This document shows, one piece after another, positions 34,504 to 42,672 of a DNA stretch of 64,000 bases. The first letter of the stretch is position 1; each line of letters opens with the position of its first letter. Source of the DNA: Stenotrophomonas sp. 704A1 (GTDB lineage Bacteria; Pseudomonadota; Gammaproteobacteria; Xanthomonadales; Xanthomonadaceae). A program made the translations under genes and the position numbers. Below the pieces are notes generated by a model. It was not told where the DNA came from. It worked only from the letters and a program-made list of their open reading frames with translations, and ran no database searches. The DNA lies in the NCBI RefSeq assembly GCF_030549525.1, contig NZ_CP130831.1:2505501-2569500 (forward strand), written 5' to 3'.

Positions 34504-34523
34504 GGCTATACCAAGGTATAGCC
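34504..34523. promoter_or_regulatory. 20-base palindrome GGCTATACCAAGGTATAGCC
   Basis: Nine-base arms are exactly complementary around a central AA. It lies 28 bases after the EF-hand stop and about 100 bases before the leader peptide of the magnesium operon. It could be an operator or the terminator of the EF-hand transcript; no T-run follows it. Confidence 0.5.
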
Positions 34524-34581
34524 GAGCTAACCCACGAGCCTCTAGGACTACCCCATTCAGGGGCGGACAATAGCGCCACTG

Positions 34582-34598
34582 GCCAGGGCAACCCTGGC
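34582..34598 (+). promoter_or_regulatory. hairpin in the magnesium operon leader
   Basis: GCCAGGG and CCCTGGC form an exact 7-bp stem with a 3-base loop, 27 bases before the leader peptide start at 34626. It may be part of a structured 5' UTR preceding the leader peptide. Confidence 0.5.
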
Positions 34599-34625
34599 TG
34601 GCTCCCTCCCTTCATGGAGACGCAG

Positions 34626-34715
34626 ATGGACCCCGACCCTGCCGGGCGCCCCGCGCCCCGTATGCCCGCCTGTTGCCTGTTCCTGGCGCCTGCCCGCCGG
34701 TCCCTGCCTGCCTGA
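34626..34715 (+). CDS. MgtL-like leader peptide
   Basis: A 29-residue ORF starting at ATG 34626, with GGAG 6 bases upstream. It begins MDPDPAGRPAPR, alternating acidic and proline residues, closely resembling the start of enterobacterial MgtL (MEPDPTPLPRRR), the leader that destabilises ribosomes when cytoplasmic magnesium is low and so controls the mgtA message. The C-terminal half is Cys/Leu/Pro-rich (MPACCLFLAPA). An in-frame ATG at 34614 gives four extra residues. The location upstream of mgtA supports a magnesium-sensing role; the mechanism here is inferred. Confidence 0.72.
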   Translation: MDPDPAGRPAPRMPACCLFLAPARRSLPA

Positions 34716-34720
34716 GTGAC

Positions 34721-34758
34721 GGGGGATCGCCAGGCGCCGCCTGCCTGGAGATCACCCC
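34721..34758 (+). promoter_or_regulatory. hairpin over the ribosome-binding site of the second leader gene
   Basis: Outer arms GGGGATC and GATC-A-CCCC (one bulged A) enclose an inner stem CCAGGC/GCCTGG, about 14 bp in all. The GGAG ribosome-binding site for the ATG at 34760 lies inside the right arm. The left arm begins 5 bases after the MgtL-like stop codon, so a ribosome reaching that stop would open the hairpin. This links translation of the leader to translation of the downstream gene. Confidence 0.65.
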
Positions 34759-34759
34759 C

Positions 34760-35059
34760 ATGTCCTACAAGATCCTCTACATCACCCTGCGTCGCCTGAT
34801 CGGCGAGCGCGATGTCGCCGCCCTGCGCAGCCACCTGCTGCAGCACGGCCCCGTGGTTTTCGCCCGTTCGCTGTCGCTCGGTTCGCCGCGCGTGGTCGCC
34901 GACGCACTGTCGCTGCTGCCGATCAGCGAACGCATCAACGTGCTGCGCCATCTGCCCTACCCCCTTCGCGATGCGATGAAGCCGCTGTGCATCGGTGGCA
35001 GCCAGCGCCTGCGTATGCAGCCGTGGTCACCGGCGGTGCTGGCGTTGCGCCACGCCTGA
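34760..35059 (+). CDS. small MgtE-N-like protein of the magnesium operon
   Basis: A 99-residue soluble protein starting MSYKILYITLRRLIGERDV. Its middle (SPRVVADALSLLPISERINVLRHLP) resembles the helical repeats of the N-terminal magnesium-sensing domain of MgtE, in which such repeats precede a CBS domain. No CBS or membrane part is present, so it is either a stand-alone sensor or a remnant. It lies between the leader peptide and mgtA, 62 bases before mgtA. The similarity is a weak pattern match by eye. Confidence 0.62.
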   Translation: MSYKILYITLRRLIGERDVAALRSHLLQHGPVVFARSLSLGSPRVVADALSLLPISERINVLRHLPYPLRDAMKPLCIGGSQRLRMQPWSPAVLALRHA

Positions 35060-35121
35060 TCCGTTGCATCCGTTCCGTTCGTGTTCCGGCCGCGGCCGGC
35101 TCTGACATTCAAGGAGTTCCC

Positions 35122-37881
35122 ATGAGCCTGCTCAACGCCTGGTTCAATGCCTTCCTGCGCAGCCGTCGCGCAGGCAACCTGTTCGGCCGTCGCGCCATGC
35201 CCGAAGCCGGCTTCGGCCCGGGCAGCGCCGACGTCGCACCGTTCGCGCTCACCACCGGCCTGGTCACCCTGTCGCAGCTGGACGAGCCGCGCCTGCTGGC
35301 CGCGCTCGACTCGCATGCCGATGGCCTCAGCCCACACGAAGCCGAGGCGCGGCTGGCCACGCTCGGCCCCAACGAGGTGGACCACGAAAAGCCGCTGCCG
35401 TGGTGGCGGCACCTGTGGCAGTGCTACCGCAACCCGTTCAACCTGCTGCTGACCGTCCTGGCGGCGGTGTCCTGGCTGACCGAGGATGCCAAGGCCACCG
35501 TGGTGATCGGCGCGATGGTGCTGCTGTCCACCCTCATCCGCTTCGTCCAGGAAGGCCGCTCCAACCGTGCGGCCGAGCGACTGAAGGCGCTGGTCGGCAA
35601 CACCGCGCGGGTGCTGCGTCGCAACCCCGGCACCGAGGCCGCCGAGGTGGCCGACCAGTACTTCGGCGCGCACCTGCACAGCCGGCGCCCGGCGCGCCTG
35701 CTGGACCTGCCGATCCGCGAACTGGTTCCCGGCGACCACATCGTACTGTCGGCCGGCGACATGATTCCCGCCGACTGCCGCGTACTGAGTGCAAAGGATC
35801 TGTTCGTGGCGCAGGCGGCGATGACCGGCGAATCGCTGCCGGTGGAGAAGTTCGCGCACCCGGGCGATGGCCTGGCTGGCCTGCTGGAACAGCACAACCT
35901 GCTGTTCATGGGCACCAATGTCGTGTCCGGTACTGCCAGCGCCATCGTGCTGGCCACCGGCAACCAGACCTACTTCGGCACGCTGGCCCAGCGCAGCACC
36001 GCCACCGACCGTGCACCGACCGCGTTCCAGGCCGGCGTCAACAGTGTCAGCTGGCTGCTGATCCGCTTCGCGCTGGTGATGGTGCCGTTCGTGCTGCTGG
36101 TCAATGGCTGGACCAAGGGCGACTGGACCGAGGCCTTCCTATTCGCGCTGTCGGTGGCGGTGGGGCTGACCCCGGAGATGCTGCCGATGATCGTCACTTC
36201 CACGCTGGCCAAGGGCGCAGTGCTGCTGTCGCGGCGCAAGGTCATCGTCAAGCGGCTGGACGCGATCCAGAACTTCGGGGCCATGGAGGTGCTGTGCACC
36301 GACAAGACCGGCACCCTCACCCAGGACCGCATTGCACTGGAGCGGCACACCGACGTGTTCGGCAACGACTCGGAGGATGTGCTGGCCTTTGCCTACCTCA
36401 ACAGCCACTTCCAGACCGGGCTGATCAACCTGCTCGACCGTGCGGTGTTAGAGCACGTGGAGCTGCAGAGCTCGCTGCGCCTGTCACAGGACTACCGCAA
36501 GGTCGATGAGATCCCGTTCGACTTCGAGCGCCGGCGCATGTCGGTGGTGGTTTCCGAACGCGAGGACCACCACGAACTGATCTGCAAGGGGGCGGTGGAA
36601 GAGATGCTGGCGGTGTGCAGCAGTGTGCGCGAGAACGGCCAGGACATGCCGCTGGACGCGCATCGGCTGGCACGCGTGCGGCAGACCACCGAGGAACTGA
36701 ACGAACAGGGCCTGCGCGTGGTGGCGGTGGCGATGAAGGAGACCGCCGCCAGCCAGACCGTGTATTCGCAGGCCGATGAGTGCGGCCTGACCCTGCTCGG
36801 CTACGTAGCCTTCCTCGACCCGCCGAAGGAATCGGCTGCGCAGGCACTGCAGGCGCTGGCCGCGCATGGCGTGGAGGTGAAGGTATTCACCGGTGACAAC
36901 GAACTGGTCACCGCCCGCGTCTGCGCCCAGGTCGGCCTGCCGGCCGACACCATCCTGACCGGACCGCAGATCGAGAACATGGGCGACGCAGCGCTGTCGC
37001 GTGCGCTGCGCGAGCATCGCGTGTTCGCCCGCCTCACGCCGCTGCACAAGGAACGACTGGTGCGCGGGCTGCGCGCGCAGGGCAAGGTGGTCGGTTTCCT
37101 CGGCGATGGCATCAACGATGCCCCTGCGCTGCGTGCGGCGGACATCGGCATCAGCGTGGACAGTGCCGTGGACATCGCCAAGGAAGCGGCCGACATCATC
37201 CTGCTGGAAAAGAACCTGATGGTGCTGGAGGAAGGTGTCATCCAGGGCCGGCGCACGTTCAACAACATGCTGAAGTACATCCGCATGACTGCCAGCTCCA
37301 ACTTCGGCAACGTGTTCTCGGTGCTGGTGGCCTCGGCCTTCCTGCCGTTCCTGCCGATGCTGCCACTGCAGCTGCTGGTACAGAACCTGCTGTACGACAT
37401 CTCGCAGATCGCCATTCCGTTCGACAACGTGGACGAGGAGCTGGTGCGCAAGCCGCTGAAGTGGAACCCGGCAGACATTGGCCGCTTCATGGTGTTCTTC
37501 GGGCCGATCAGCTCGATCTTCGACCTGACCTGCTTCGCCCTGATGTGGTACGTGTTCGACGCGCGCACAGTGGCCGACCAGAGCTTGTTCCAGTCCGGCT
37601 GGTTCGTGGTCGGCCTGCTGACCCAGACCCTGATCGTGCACATGATCCGCACGCCGAAACTGCCGTTCCTGCAGAGCATCGCCGCGCCGCCGCTGCTGCT
37701 GATGACCGCGGCGATCATGGCCATCGGCGTGATCCTGCCGATGAGTCCGCTGGCCGGCTACTTCAAGCTGCAGGCGCTGCCGCCCGGCTACTGGCCCTTC
37801 CTGGTGGCGATCCTGTTCGGCTATGCGGCGCTGACCACCGCGCTGAAGACGTTCTACATCCGTCGCTACGGCTGGCAGTAA
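35122..37881 (+). CDS. mgtA: magnesium-translocating P-type ATPase
   Basis: The 919-residue inner membrane pump starts at ATG 35122 with AAGGAG upstream. It shows the P-type ATPase elements in order: actuator TGES near 235, the phosphorylated aspartate in CTDKTGTLTQD near 394, the nucleotide-binding KGAVEEM, and GDGINDAPALRAADIG near 661. About ten membrane segments flank them. The N-terminal extension and the VDSAVDIAKEAADIILLEKNL hinge match the P3B magnesium pumps MgtA/MgtB. It imports magnesium at the expense of ATP. It is the third gene of a leader-controlled operon and is followed 29 bases later by mgtC. Confidence 0.95.
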   Translation: MSLLNAWFNAFLRSRRAGNLFGRRAMPEAGFGPGSADVAPFALTTGLVTLSQLDEPRLLAALDSHADGLSPHEAEARLATLGPNEVDHEKPLPWWRHLWQCYRNPFNLLLTVLAAVSWLTEDAKATVVIGAMVLLSTLIRFVQEGRSNRAAERLKALVGNTARVLRRNPGTEAAEVADQYFGAHLHSRRPARLLDLPIRELVPGDHIVLSAGDMIPADCRVLSAKDLFVAQAAMTGESLPVEKFAHPGDGLAGLLEQHNLLFMGTNVVSGTASAIVLATGNQTYFGTLAQRSTATDRAPTAFQAGVNSVSWLLIRFALVMVPFVLLVNGWTKGDWTEAFLFALSVAVGLTPEMLPMIVTSTLAKGAVLLSRRKVIVKRLDAIQNFGAMEVLCTDKTGTLTQDRIALERHTDVFGNDSEDVLAFAYLNSHFQTGLINLLDRAVLEHVELQSSLRLSQDYRKVDEIPFDFERRRMSVVVSEREDHHELICKGAVEEMLAVCSSVRENGQDMPLDAHRLARVRQTTEELNEQGLRVVAVAMKETAASQTVYSQADECGLTLLGYVAFLDPPKESAAQALQALAAHGVEVKVFTGDNELVTARVCAQVGLPADTILTGPQIENMGDAALSRALREHRVFARLTPLHKERLVRGLRAQGKVVGFLGDGINDAPALRAADIGISVDSAVDIAKEAADIILLEKNLMVLEEGVIQGRRTFNNMLKYIRMTASSNFGNVFSVLVASAFLPFLPMLPLQLLVQNLLYDISQIAIPFDNVDEELVRKPLKWNPADIGRFMVFFGPISSIFDLTCFALMWYVFDARTVADQSLFQSGWFVVGLLTQTLIVHMIRTPKLPFLQSIAAPPLLLMTAAIMAIGVILPMSPLAGYFKLQALPPGYWPFLVAILFGYAALTTALKTFYIRRYGWQ

Positions 37882-37910
37882 CCGCCCGCCCCCTGCCCAG
37901 GAACAACTGC

Positions 37911-38651
37911 ATGTTCGACATCCATCCCAACCTGCCGGCGTTCAACGCCGGCGCCAGCCTCAGCACGTTCATCAGCCTGTCGGTGGCGTTCGTGCTGGGC
38001 GCCGGCATCGGCCTGGAACGGCAGCTGCGCCAGCGCACCGCCGGCCTGCGCACCAACACGCTGGTCGCCGTGGGTGCAGCCGTGTTCGTCGACCTGGCCG
38101 TGCGCTTCCACGATCTGTATGGCGGGCCACCCTCGCCGCTGCACGTGGTGGCCTATGTGATCTCCGGTGTCGGCTTTCTCGGCGCCGGCGTCATCATGAA
38201 GGACGGCGCGCAGGTGTCCGGACTGAACACCGCCGCCACGCTGTGGGGGTCGGCCGCCGTCGGCGCCTGCGCCGGCATCAAGCTGCTGCCCGAAGCGCTG
38301 CTGGCGGCGCTGTTCGTGCTCGCGGCCAACACGCTGCTGCGGCCGGTGGTGAACCGCATCCAGCGGCAGCCGCTGCCGGAGGCGTTCAGCGAAGCGACCT
38401 ATGCGATCAACGTGGTCTGCCAGCGTGAGCAACAGGCCGAGGTCCTGGACCGGCTGCTGTTGCTGCTGGAGCAGGCGCAGTATCCGGTGCGGGCGGTGGA
38501 CCAGCACCCGTTCGGCGAGCGCGACGTGGAGATCGAGGCCGTGCTGTACGCCACCACCGTCGATGCCGCTGAACTGGATGCCGTGCTGGCGACGCTGGCC
38601 GCTACGCCGGGCGTACTGCAGGGGTTCTGGAACGCCAGCCTGGAAGAATAG
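37911..38651 (+). CDS. mgtC: MgtC/SapB family membrane protein
   Basis: The 246-residue protein has the MgtC signature in its membrane half: VLGAGIGLERQLRQRTAGLRTN, the conserved ISGVGFLGAGVIMK and GLNTAATLWGSAAVG. The C-terminal third is a soluble ACT-like domain (YAINVVCQREQ...). MgtC proteins inhibit the F1Fo ATP synthase and support growth at low magnesium and inside phagocytes. It follows mgtA directly, as in the Salmonella mgtCB arrangement with the gene order reversed. Its TAG stop is immediately followed by a SMAG repeat head. Confidence 0.92.
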   Translation: MFDIHPNLPAFNAGASLSTFISLSVAFVLGAGIGLERQLRQRTAGLRTNTLVAVGAAVFVDLAVRFHDLYGGPPSPLHVVAYVISGVGFLGAGVIMKDGAQVSGLNTAATLWGSAAVGACAGIKLLPEALLAALFVLAANTLLRPVVNRIQRQPLPEAFSEATYAINVVCQREQQAEVLDRLLLLLEQAQYPVRAVDQHPFGERDVEIEAVLYATTVDAAELDAVLATLAATPGVLQGFWNASLEE

Positions 38652-38725
38652 GTAGCGCGGGGCCATGCCCCGCGAGCGCGCAGCGCGGAGCCGGACGCAT
38701 TCCGCCGGGCGTGGCCCGGCGCAAC
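38652..38725 (+). repeat. SMAG repeat dimer
   Basis: A GTAG head at 38652 is followed by the hairpin CGCGGGGCCATGCCCCGCG (38656-38674). About 30 bases later an inverted unit CGCCGGGCGTGGCCCGGCG (38703-38721) ends in CAAC, the reverse of a GTTG head. Such inverted dimers are typical of the Stenotrophomonas SMAG family and may serve as mRNA stabilisers or terminators. Confidence 0.8.
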
Positions 38726-38780
38726 CGGAACCCAGGGTCACCTTTGCTATTCTTCCATCCCACGCCAGGGAGCCGTCCCG

Positions 38781-39836
38781 ATGCCATCGCTGTCACCCCG
38801 CCGCCCGCTGGTGCTGCTGGTCCTGATCGTCGTGATGGCGGCGATCTTCCTGCTCGACACCGTCACCGACTACGCCGTGGCTGCTGCATGCTTCTACGCG
38901 GCGGTGATCCTCGCCGCGTCGCGGGTGATGGGCGCGAGCGGGCTGATCAGCCTGGCCATCGCCTGCATCGCACTCACCGCCCTGAGCTTCTTCCTCACCC
39001 GCTTCGGCACCTACCGCATCGGCCTGGTCAATTCGGTCATCGGCATGCTGGTGATCGGCATCACCACCTACCTTGCGTTGAAGATGGAAGCGGCCAAGGC
39101 CGCGGTGCAGGAAGCACAGGGCCGGTTGCTGCGGGTGGCGCGCGCATCGACCGTGGGCGAGCTGACCACCTCCATTGCACATGAAGTGAACCAGCCGCTG
39201 GCGGCGATCGCCAGCAGCGCCGAAGCCTGCCAGCGCTGGCTGGCACAGGACCCACCGAACGTGGACAAGGCCTGGCAGACCGTGGCCCGCATCCTGGCCG
39301 ATGCGCATCGTGCCGGTGACGTGATCGCCCGTATTCGTGGCCTGACCCAGGGTGCCGCACCGGAACGGCGCGCCTTCGACCTGAACCAGGCGGTGGAGGA
39401 AATGCTGGCGCTGTCGCGCAGCGAGCTGGACCAGCACGGCGTGGCCGTGGCCCTGCTGCTCGATGCCGACCTGCCGTTGGTGCAGGCCGATCGGGTGCAG
39501 GTGCAGCAGGTGATCGGTAACCTGATCCTCAATGCGGTGGACGCGATGGAAGCAGTGCCGGCTGCCGACCGCCGCCTGTCCCTGTTGACGCAACGCGACG
39601 GACAGCGGATCAGCCTCAGCGTGCGCGACCGCGGTGTCGGCCTGCCAATCGATCATCCTGAGCGCGTGTTCGATGCGTTCTGGACCACCAAGTCACACGG
39701 GCTGGGTCTCGGTCTCAGCCTGAGCCGTTCGATGATCGAGGCCAACGAAGGCAGGATCCGAGCCGAGCGCCCGAGCGGCGGAGGTGCCTGCTTTGTGTTT
39801 GACCTGCCCATCGCCACGGAACCTCCTCATGCGTAA
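38781..39836 (+). CDS. membrane sensor histidine kinase (FixL-like HisKA)
   Basis: The 351-residue protein has four hydrophobic segments in its first 100 residues, a short coiled coil, the H-box SIAHEVNQPLAAIASSA with H134, and the HATPase motifs GNLILNAVDAM, RDRGVGLP and LGLGLSLSRSMIEANEG. The HEVNQPL box is typical of FixL/DctB-type kinases. No PAS or periplasmic domain is present; the signal is presumably sensed within the membrane. It overlaps its response regulator gene by eight bases, with a CAGGGAG ribosome-binding site ahead of the ATG. Confidence 0.9.
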   Translation: MPSLSPRRPLVLLVLIVVMAAIFLLDTVTDYAVAAACFYAAVILAASRVMGASGLISLAIACIALTALSFFLTRFGTYRIGLVNSVIGMLVIGITTYLALKMEAAKAAVQEAQGRLLRVARASTVGELTTSIAHEVNQPLAAIASSAEACQRWLAQDPPNVDKAWQTVARILADAHRAGDVIARIRGLTQGAAPERRAFDLNQAVEEMLALSRSELDQHGVAVALLLDADLPLVQADRVQVQQVIGNLILNAVDAMEAVPAADRRLSLLTQRDGQRISLSVRDRGVGLPIDHPERVFDAFWTTKSHGLGLGLSLSRSMIEANEGRIRAERPSGGGACFVFDLPIATEPPHA

Positions 39837-40470
39837 GCCCGCTGCACCGGCCGCCGATCCAGCGCCCATCGTCTATGTGATCGACGACGATCCGTCGGTG
39901 CGCGCCGCGCTGGAAGACCTGCTCGCTTCGATGGGCCTGCAGGTACGGGCGTTCGCCTCCACCCAGGCATTCCTCGAGCACGAACTGGAAGATGCACCGG
40001 CCTGCCTGGTGCTGGATGTGCGCATGCCCGGCCAGAGTGGGCTGGAGTTCCATCGCACGATGGGCAGCCACGGCCTGCAGCTGCCGGTGGTGTTCATCAC
40101 CGGCCACGGTGACATCGCGATGGGCGTCAACGCGATCAAGGACGGCGCGATCGAGTTCCTGACCAAGCCGTTCCGTGACCAGGAACTGCTGGATGCGATC
40201 CACAAGGGCATCGACATCGACCGCCAGCGCCGCCGTGACGGCGAGGCACTCGATGCCCTGCAGCAGCGCTGGAACACCCTCAACGCCGGTGAGCGCGAGG
40301 TGGTCGACGGGGTGGTGCGTGGACGCCTCAACAAGCAGATCGCTGGCGATCTGGGCGTCAGCGAGATCACCGTGAAGGTGCGCCGCGCGCAGGTGATGCG
40401 CAAGATGGGCGCGCGTACGCTGGTCGACCTGGTGCGCATGTACGACCGCTTGCAGGCAGGTACCCCATGA
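39829..40470 (+). CDS. FixJ/LuxR-type response regulator
   Basis: The 213-residue protein has a receiver domain with YVIDDDPSVR, phosphoacceptor D63 in LVLDVRMPGQSG and the LTKPF lysine, followed by a LuxR-type helix-turn-helix (AGEREVVDGVVRG, then LNKQIAGDLGVSEITVKVRRAQVM). It is the partner of the overlapping FixL-like kinase. The ATG at 39829 is used; the frame extends upstream into the kinase gene. Target genes are not evident in the window; the overlapping DUF1697 gene is the nearest candidate. Confidence 0.9.
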   Translation: MRKPAAPAADPAPIVYVIDDDPSVRAALEDLLASMGLQVRAFASTQAFLEHELEDAPACLVLDVRMPGQSGLEFHRTMGSHGLQLPVVFITGHGDIAMGVNAIKDGAIEFLTKPFRDQELLDAIHKGIDIDRQRRRDGEALDALQQRWNTLNAGEREVVDGVVRGRLNKQIAGDLGVSEITVKVRRAQVMRKMGARTLVDLVRMYDRLQAGTP

Positions 40471-41012
40471 GCGTGCATGTCGCACTGCTGCGGGCAGTCA
40501 ATGTCGGCGGTACCGGCAAGCTGCCGATGGTTGAACTGGTGGCGATGTGCGAAGACGCCGGCTTCACCGACGTCCGCACCTATATCGCAAGCGGCAACGT
40601 GGTGTTCCGCAGCGGACTTGGCGAAGCCGGCGTGCGGAAAGCCCTTGGCCAACGGCTGCAGGCCTATGCCGGAAAACCGGTGGGCGTATTGGTGCGCTCG
40701 GCAGCCGAGATCGCGGCGGTTGCCGCCGGCAATCCGTTCCCGCACGCCGCCGGCAATCGCGTGGTCGCGCTGTTCGTGGATGAGGCACTGCCCGCCGATC
40801 CCCTGACCGGGGTGACCGGCCTGCGCGATGAGCAGCTGGCGCGGGGTACCCGCGAGATCTTCGTCCACTATGGCGACGGCATGGCCGACTCACGCCTGCG
40901 GATTCCCTATGCCCAGCAAGGCACCGCCCGCAACCTCAACACGGTCGGCAAGCTTGCGGCAATGGCCGCCGCACTCGGCCAGGTCACCGCAGACGGTAGA
41001 GGGAGACGGTAG
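40467..41012 (+). CDS. DUF1697 family protein
   Basis: The 181-residue cytoplasmic protein opens with the family signature HVALLRAVNVGGTGKLPM and DVRTYIASGNVVF, followed by VLVRSAAEIAAV and NPFP. The family is widespread in bacteria, of unknown function, with an alpha/beta fold. Its ATG overlaps the response regulator stop by four bases, so it is cotranscribed with the two-component genes. Confidence 0.85.
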   Translation: MSVHVALLRAVNVGGTGKLPMVELVAMCEDAGFTDVRTYIASGNVVFRSGLGEAGVRKALGQRLQAYAGKPVGVLVRSAAEIAAVAAGNPFPHAAGNRVVALFVDEALPADPLTGVTGLRDEQLARGTREIFVHYGDGMADSRLRIPYAQQGTARNLNTVGKLAAMAAALGQVTADGRGRR

Positions 41013-41020
41013 AGGGCCGA

Positions 41021-42193
41021 TCAGGCACGTTGCAGGCGGTGCTTCAACCGCGTATCCATCAGTCCCACCGCCAGCAGCACCGCACTGGTCACCCAGCCGG
41101 CGGCCAGCAGGTGGGTCTGCGGCAGCAGCACACCCAGCACGCCCAGCGCCACCGCACCGACCAGGTGCGAGTACGGTGCGCGCCCGTACACCACCCGCTT
41201 GTACAGCGCGCTGCCCAGCAGGTAGATCAACGGGCCGGCCACCAGCACCGCCGCATATACAGGCGTCACCGCAGCGTGCGGGTGGTCCATGACCAGATCA
41301 TTGCCCACGGCGGTGGCGATGATCCCGGCGATCAGCAACGCATGCACATAGTGGAAGTTGGCCCCCATCCGGCCCGGGTCTTCGGCATGGCTGATGGCCT
41401 CGGTGGCGTCGCGGCTGGAGATGCCGAAGTACAGCCACCACATGGCAATGGTGCCGATAAAGGTGGCCAGCACCGCCGATACCACCGCACCACTCCACTG
41501 CTCGACCTCGCTGAGCACGCCACCGGTCGCCAGCAGCGTCTCGCCCAGTGCGACGATGACGAACAGCTGGCAGCGCTCGGCCAGGTGCCCGCCCTCGATG
41601 GTCCACTCGCGGGTGTGCGAACGGCCCAGTCCCGGGAATGCGAAGCCGAACATCGGCGAGACGTACTCGCAGGCCACCGCCACCGCCCACAGCGCCAACC
41701 GCGTATTGCCCTCGGCTGCCGCACCTGCCAACCAGAAGCAGGCCGATACGCTCACCCAGGCCAGCATGCGGCGGAAGTTCGGCGCCAGCGGATGCGTGCG
41801 GCCGACCTCGAACAAGACGAAGGCGGTACGCCCGACCTGCATGGTGGCGTAGGCGCCGGCGAACACCCATGCGCGGTTGGCGAAGGCCTCGGGAATGGAC
41901 GACGACATCAGCAGGGCCAACAGCATGGTGGCAAACAGCAGGCCACGGATGCGCGGTGCCTCCGGATCGAACCAGTTGCTGACCCAGCAGGCGTACTGCC
42001 AGCCCAGCCAGACCGCGAACCACACCACCAGGGTCTGCAGCACGCCGGCCAGGTCCAGGTGGTGCAGCAGGTGGTGGCTGAGCTGGGTGACCGCGAACAC
42101 GTAGACCAGGTCGAAGAACAGCTCTTCGTAGGTCACGCGGGCGTGGTGGCCATCGCGCCGGCGCAGGGCCGGCAATCGCAGTCGAGTACTCAT
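41021..42193 (-). CDS. ltrA: low temperature requirement protein A (LtrA) family
   Basis: The 390-residue polytopic protein has the LtrA signature near the N-terminus (VTYEELFFDLVYVFAVTQLSH) and GGHLAERCQLFVIVALGETLL in the middle, with about ten membrane segments. LtrA was named for growth of Listeria at low temperature; the biochemical function is unknown. It converges on the DUF1697 gene and follows a small membrane protein gene by nine bases on the same strand, so the two may be cotranscribed. Confidence 0.9.
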   Translation of the reverse strand: MSTRLRLPALRRRDGHHARVTYEELFFDLVYVFAVTQLSHHLLHHLDLAGVLQTLVVWFAVWLGWQYACWVSNWFDPEAPRIRGLLFATMLLALLMSSSIPEAFANRAWVFAGAYATMQVGRTAFVLFEVGRTHPLAPNFRRMLAWVSVSACFWLAGAAAEGNTRLALWAVAVACEYVSPMFGFAFPGLGRSHTREWTIEGGHLAERCQLFVIVALGETLLATGGVLSEVEQWSGAVVSAVLATFIGTIAMWWLYFGISSRDATEAISHAEDPGRMGANFHYVHALLIAGIIATAVGNDLVMDHPHAAVTPVYAAVLVAGPLIYLLGSALYKRVVYGRAPYSHLVGAVALGVLGVLLPQTHLLAAGWVTSAVLLAVGLMDTRLKHRLQRA

Positions 42194-42202
42194 GGCTTTC
42201 CT

Positions 42203-42469
42203 TCAGCGCGCCAGGCGCCAGTACAGCAGACCGGCCAGCAGGGCCGGCACCGCGAACACCAGCAGCAGGATCGGCAGTTCTTCGCGTATCCCGTAGCCGG
42301 CCTTGCTCACGCCCACCCACAGGTTGGCCACCGTCACCAGCAGCCAGGTGGCAATGAACGCGATCAGGGCCGTGGGCAGCTGTGAGGTGCCTACGCTCCA
42401 CAGCCGTCCGAACAACAGGAACACCCCCAGCAGCACAATGCCGCCCGCCATCACCAGAAGCACATGCAT
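42203..42469 (-). CDS. small three-span membrane protein
   Basis: The 88-residue product starts at ATG 42469 with GGAGG a few bases upstream. It has three hydrophobic segments (VLLVMAGGIVLLGVFLLFG, ALIAFIATWLLVTVANLWVGV and LPILLLVFAVPALLAGLLYW) with short loops. No family is recognised. It precedes ltrA by nine bases. The frame extends upstream to 42589, but without a ribosome-binding site. Confidence 0.75.
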   Translation of the reverse strand: MHVLLVMAGGIVLLGVFLLFGRLWSVGTSQLPTALIAFIATWLLVTVANLWVGVSKAGYGIREELPILLLVFAVPALLAGLLYWRLAR

Positions 42470-42590
42470 GGTCCACCTCCTTGAGCCTGCAGGCAGGCTA
42501 GCCGTGGACGATTCTGGGCTCCAGCCGATGATCGTGGATTCACTTTCCAGGCGCGGCGAACAATCGCCCTGGCGATCGCGGCATGGCAAA

Positions 42591-42605
42591 CGAGAACCGT
42601 TCCCA
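42591..42605 (+). promoter_or_regulatory. Fur-box-like site upstream of the FecI-type gene
   Basis: CGAGAACCGTTCCCA is a 7-1-7 degenerate palindrome related to the iron-regulator consensus (TGAGAATnATTCTCA), 67 bases before the FecI-type gene. The rest of the 42470-42672 gap holds no other recognised feature. Control by Fur is inferred. Confidence 0.5.
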
Positions 42606-42672
42606 TTAGTATTGGGTCACCGCGCAGGGATGACCTGCCTGCGCCCGCCCCTCACCCTTGCTGCCCGTCCGG

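Noticed and set aside
34520..34560. Possible M-box (ykoK) magnesium riboswitch before the leader peptide
   Set aside because: Only fragments such as GAGCCTCTAGGAC resemble the conserved bases, in the wrong arrangement; the region is better explained by the leader peptide and hairpins.
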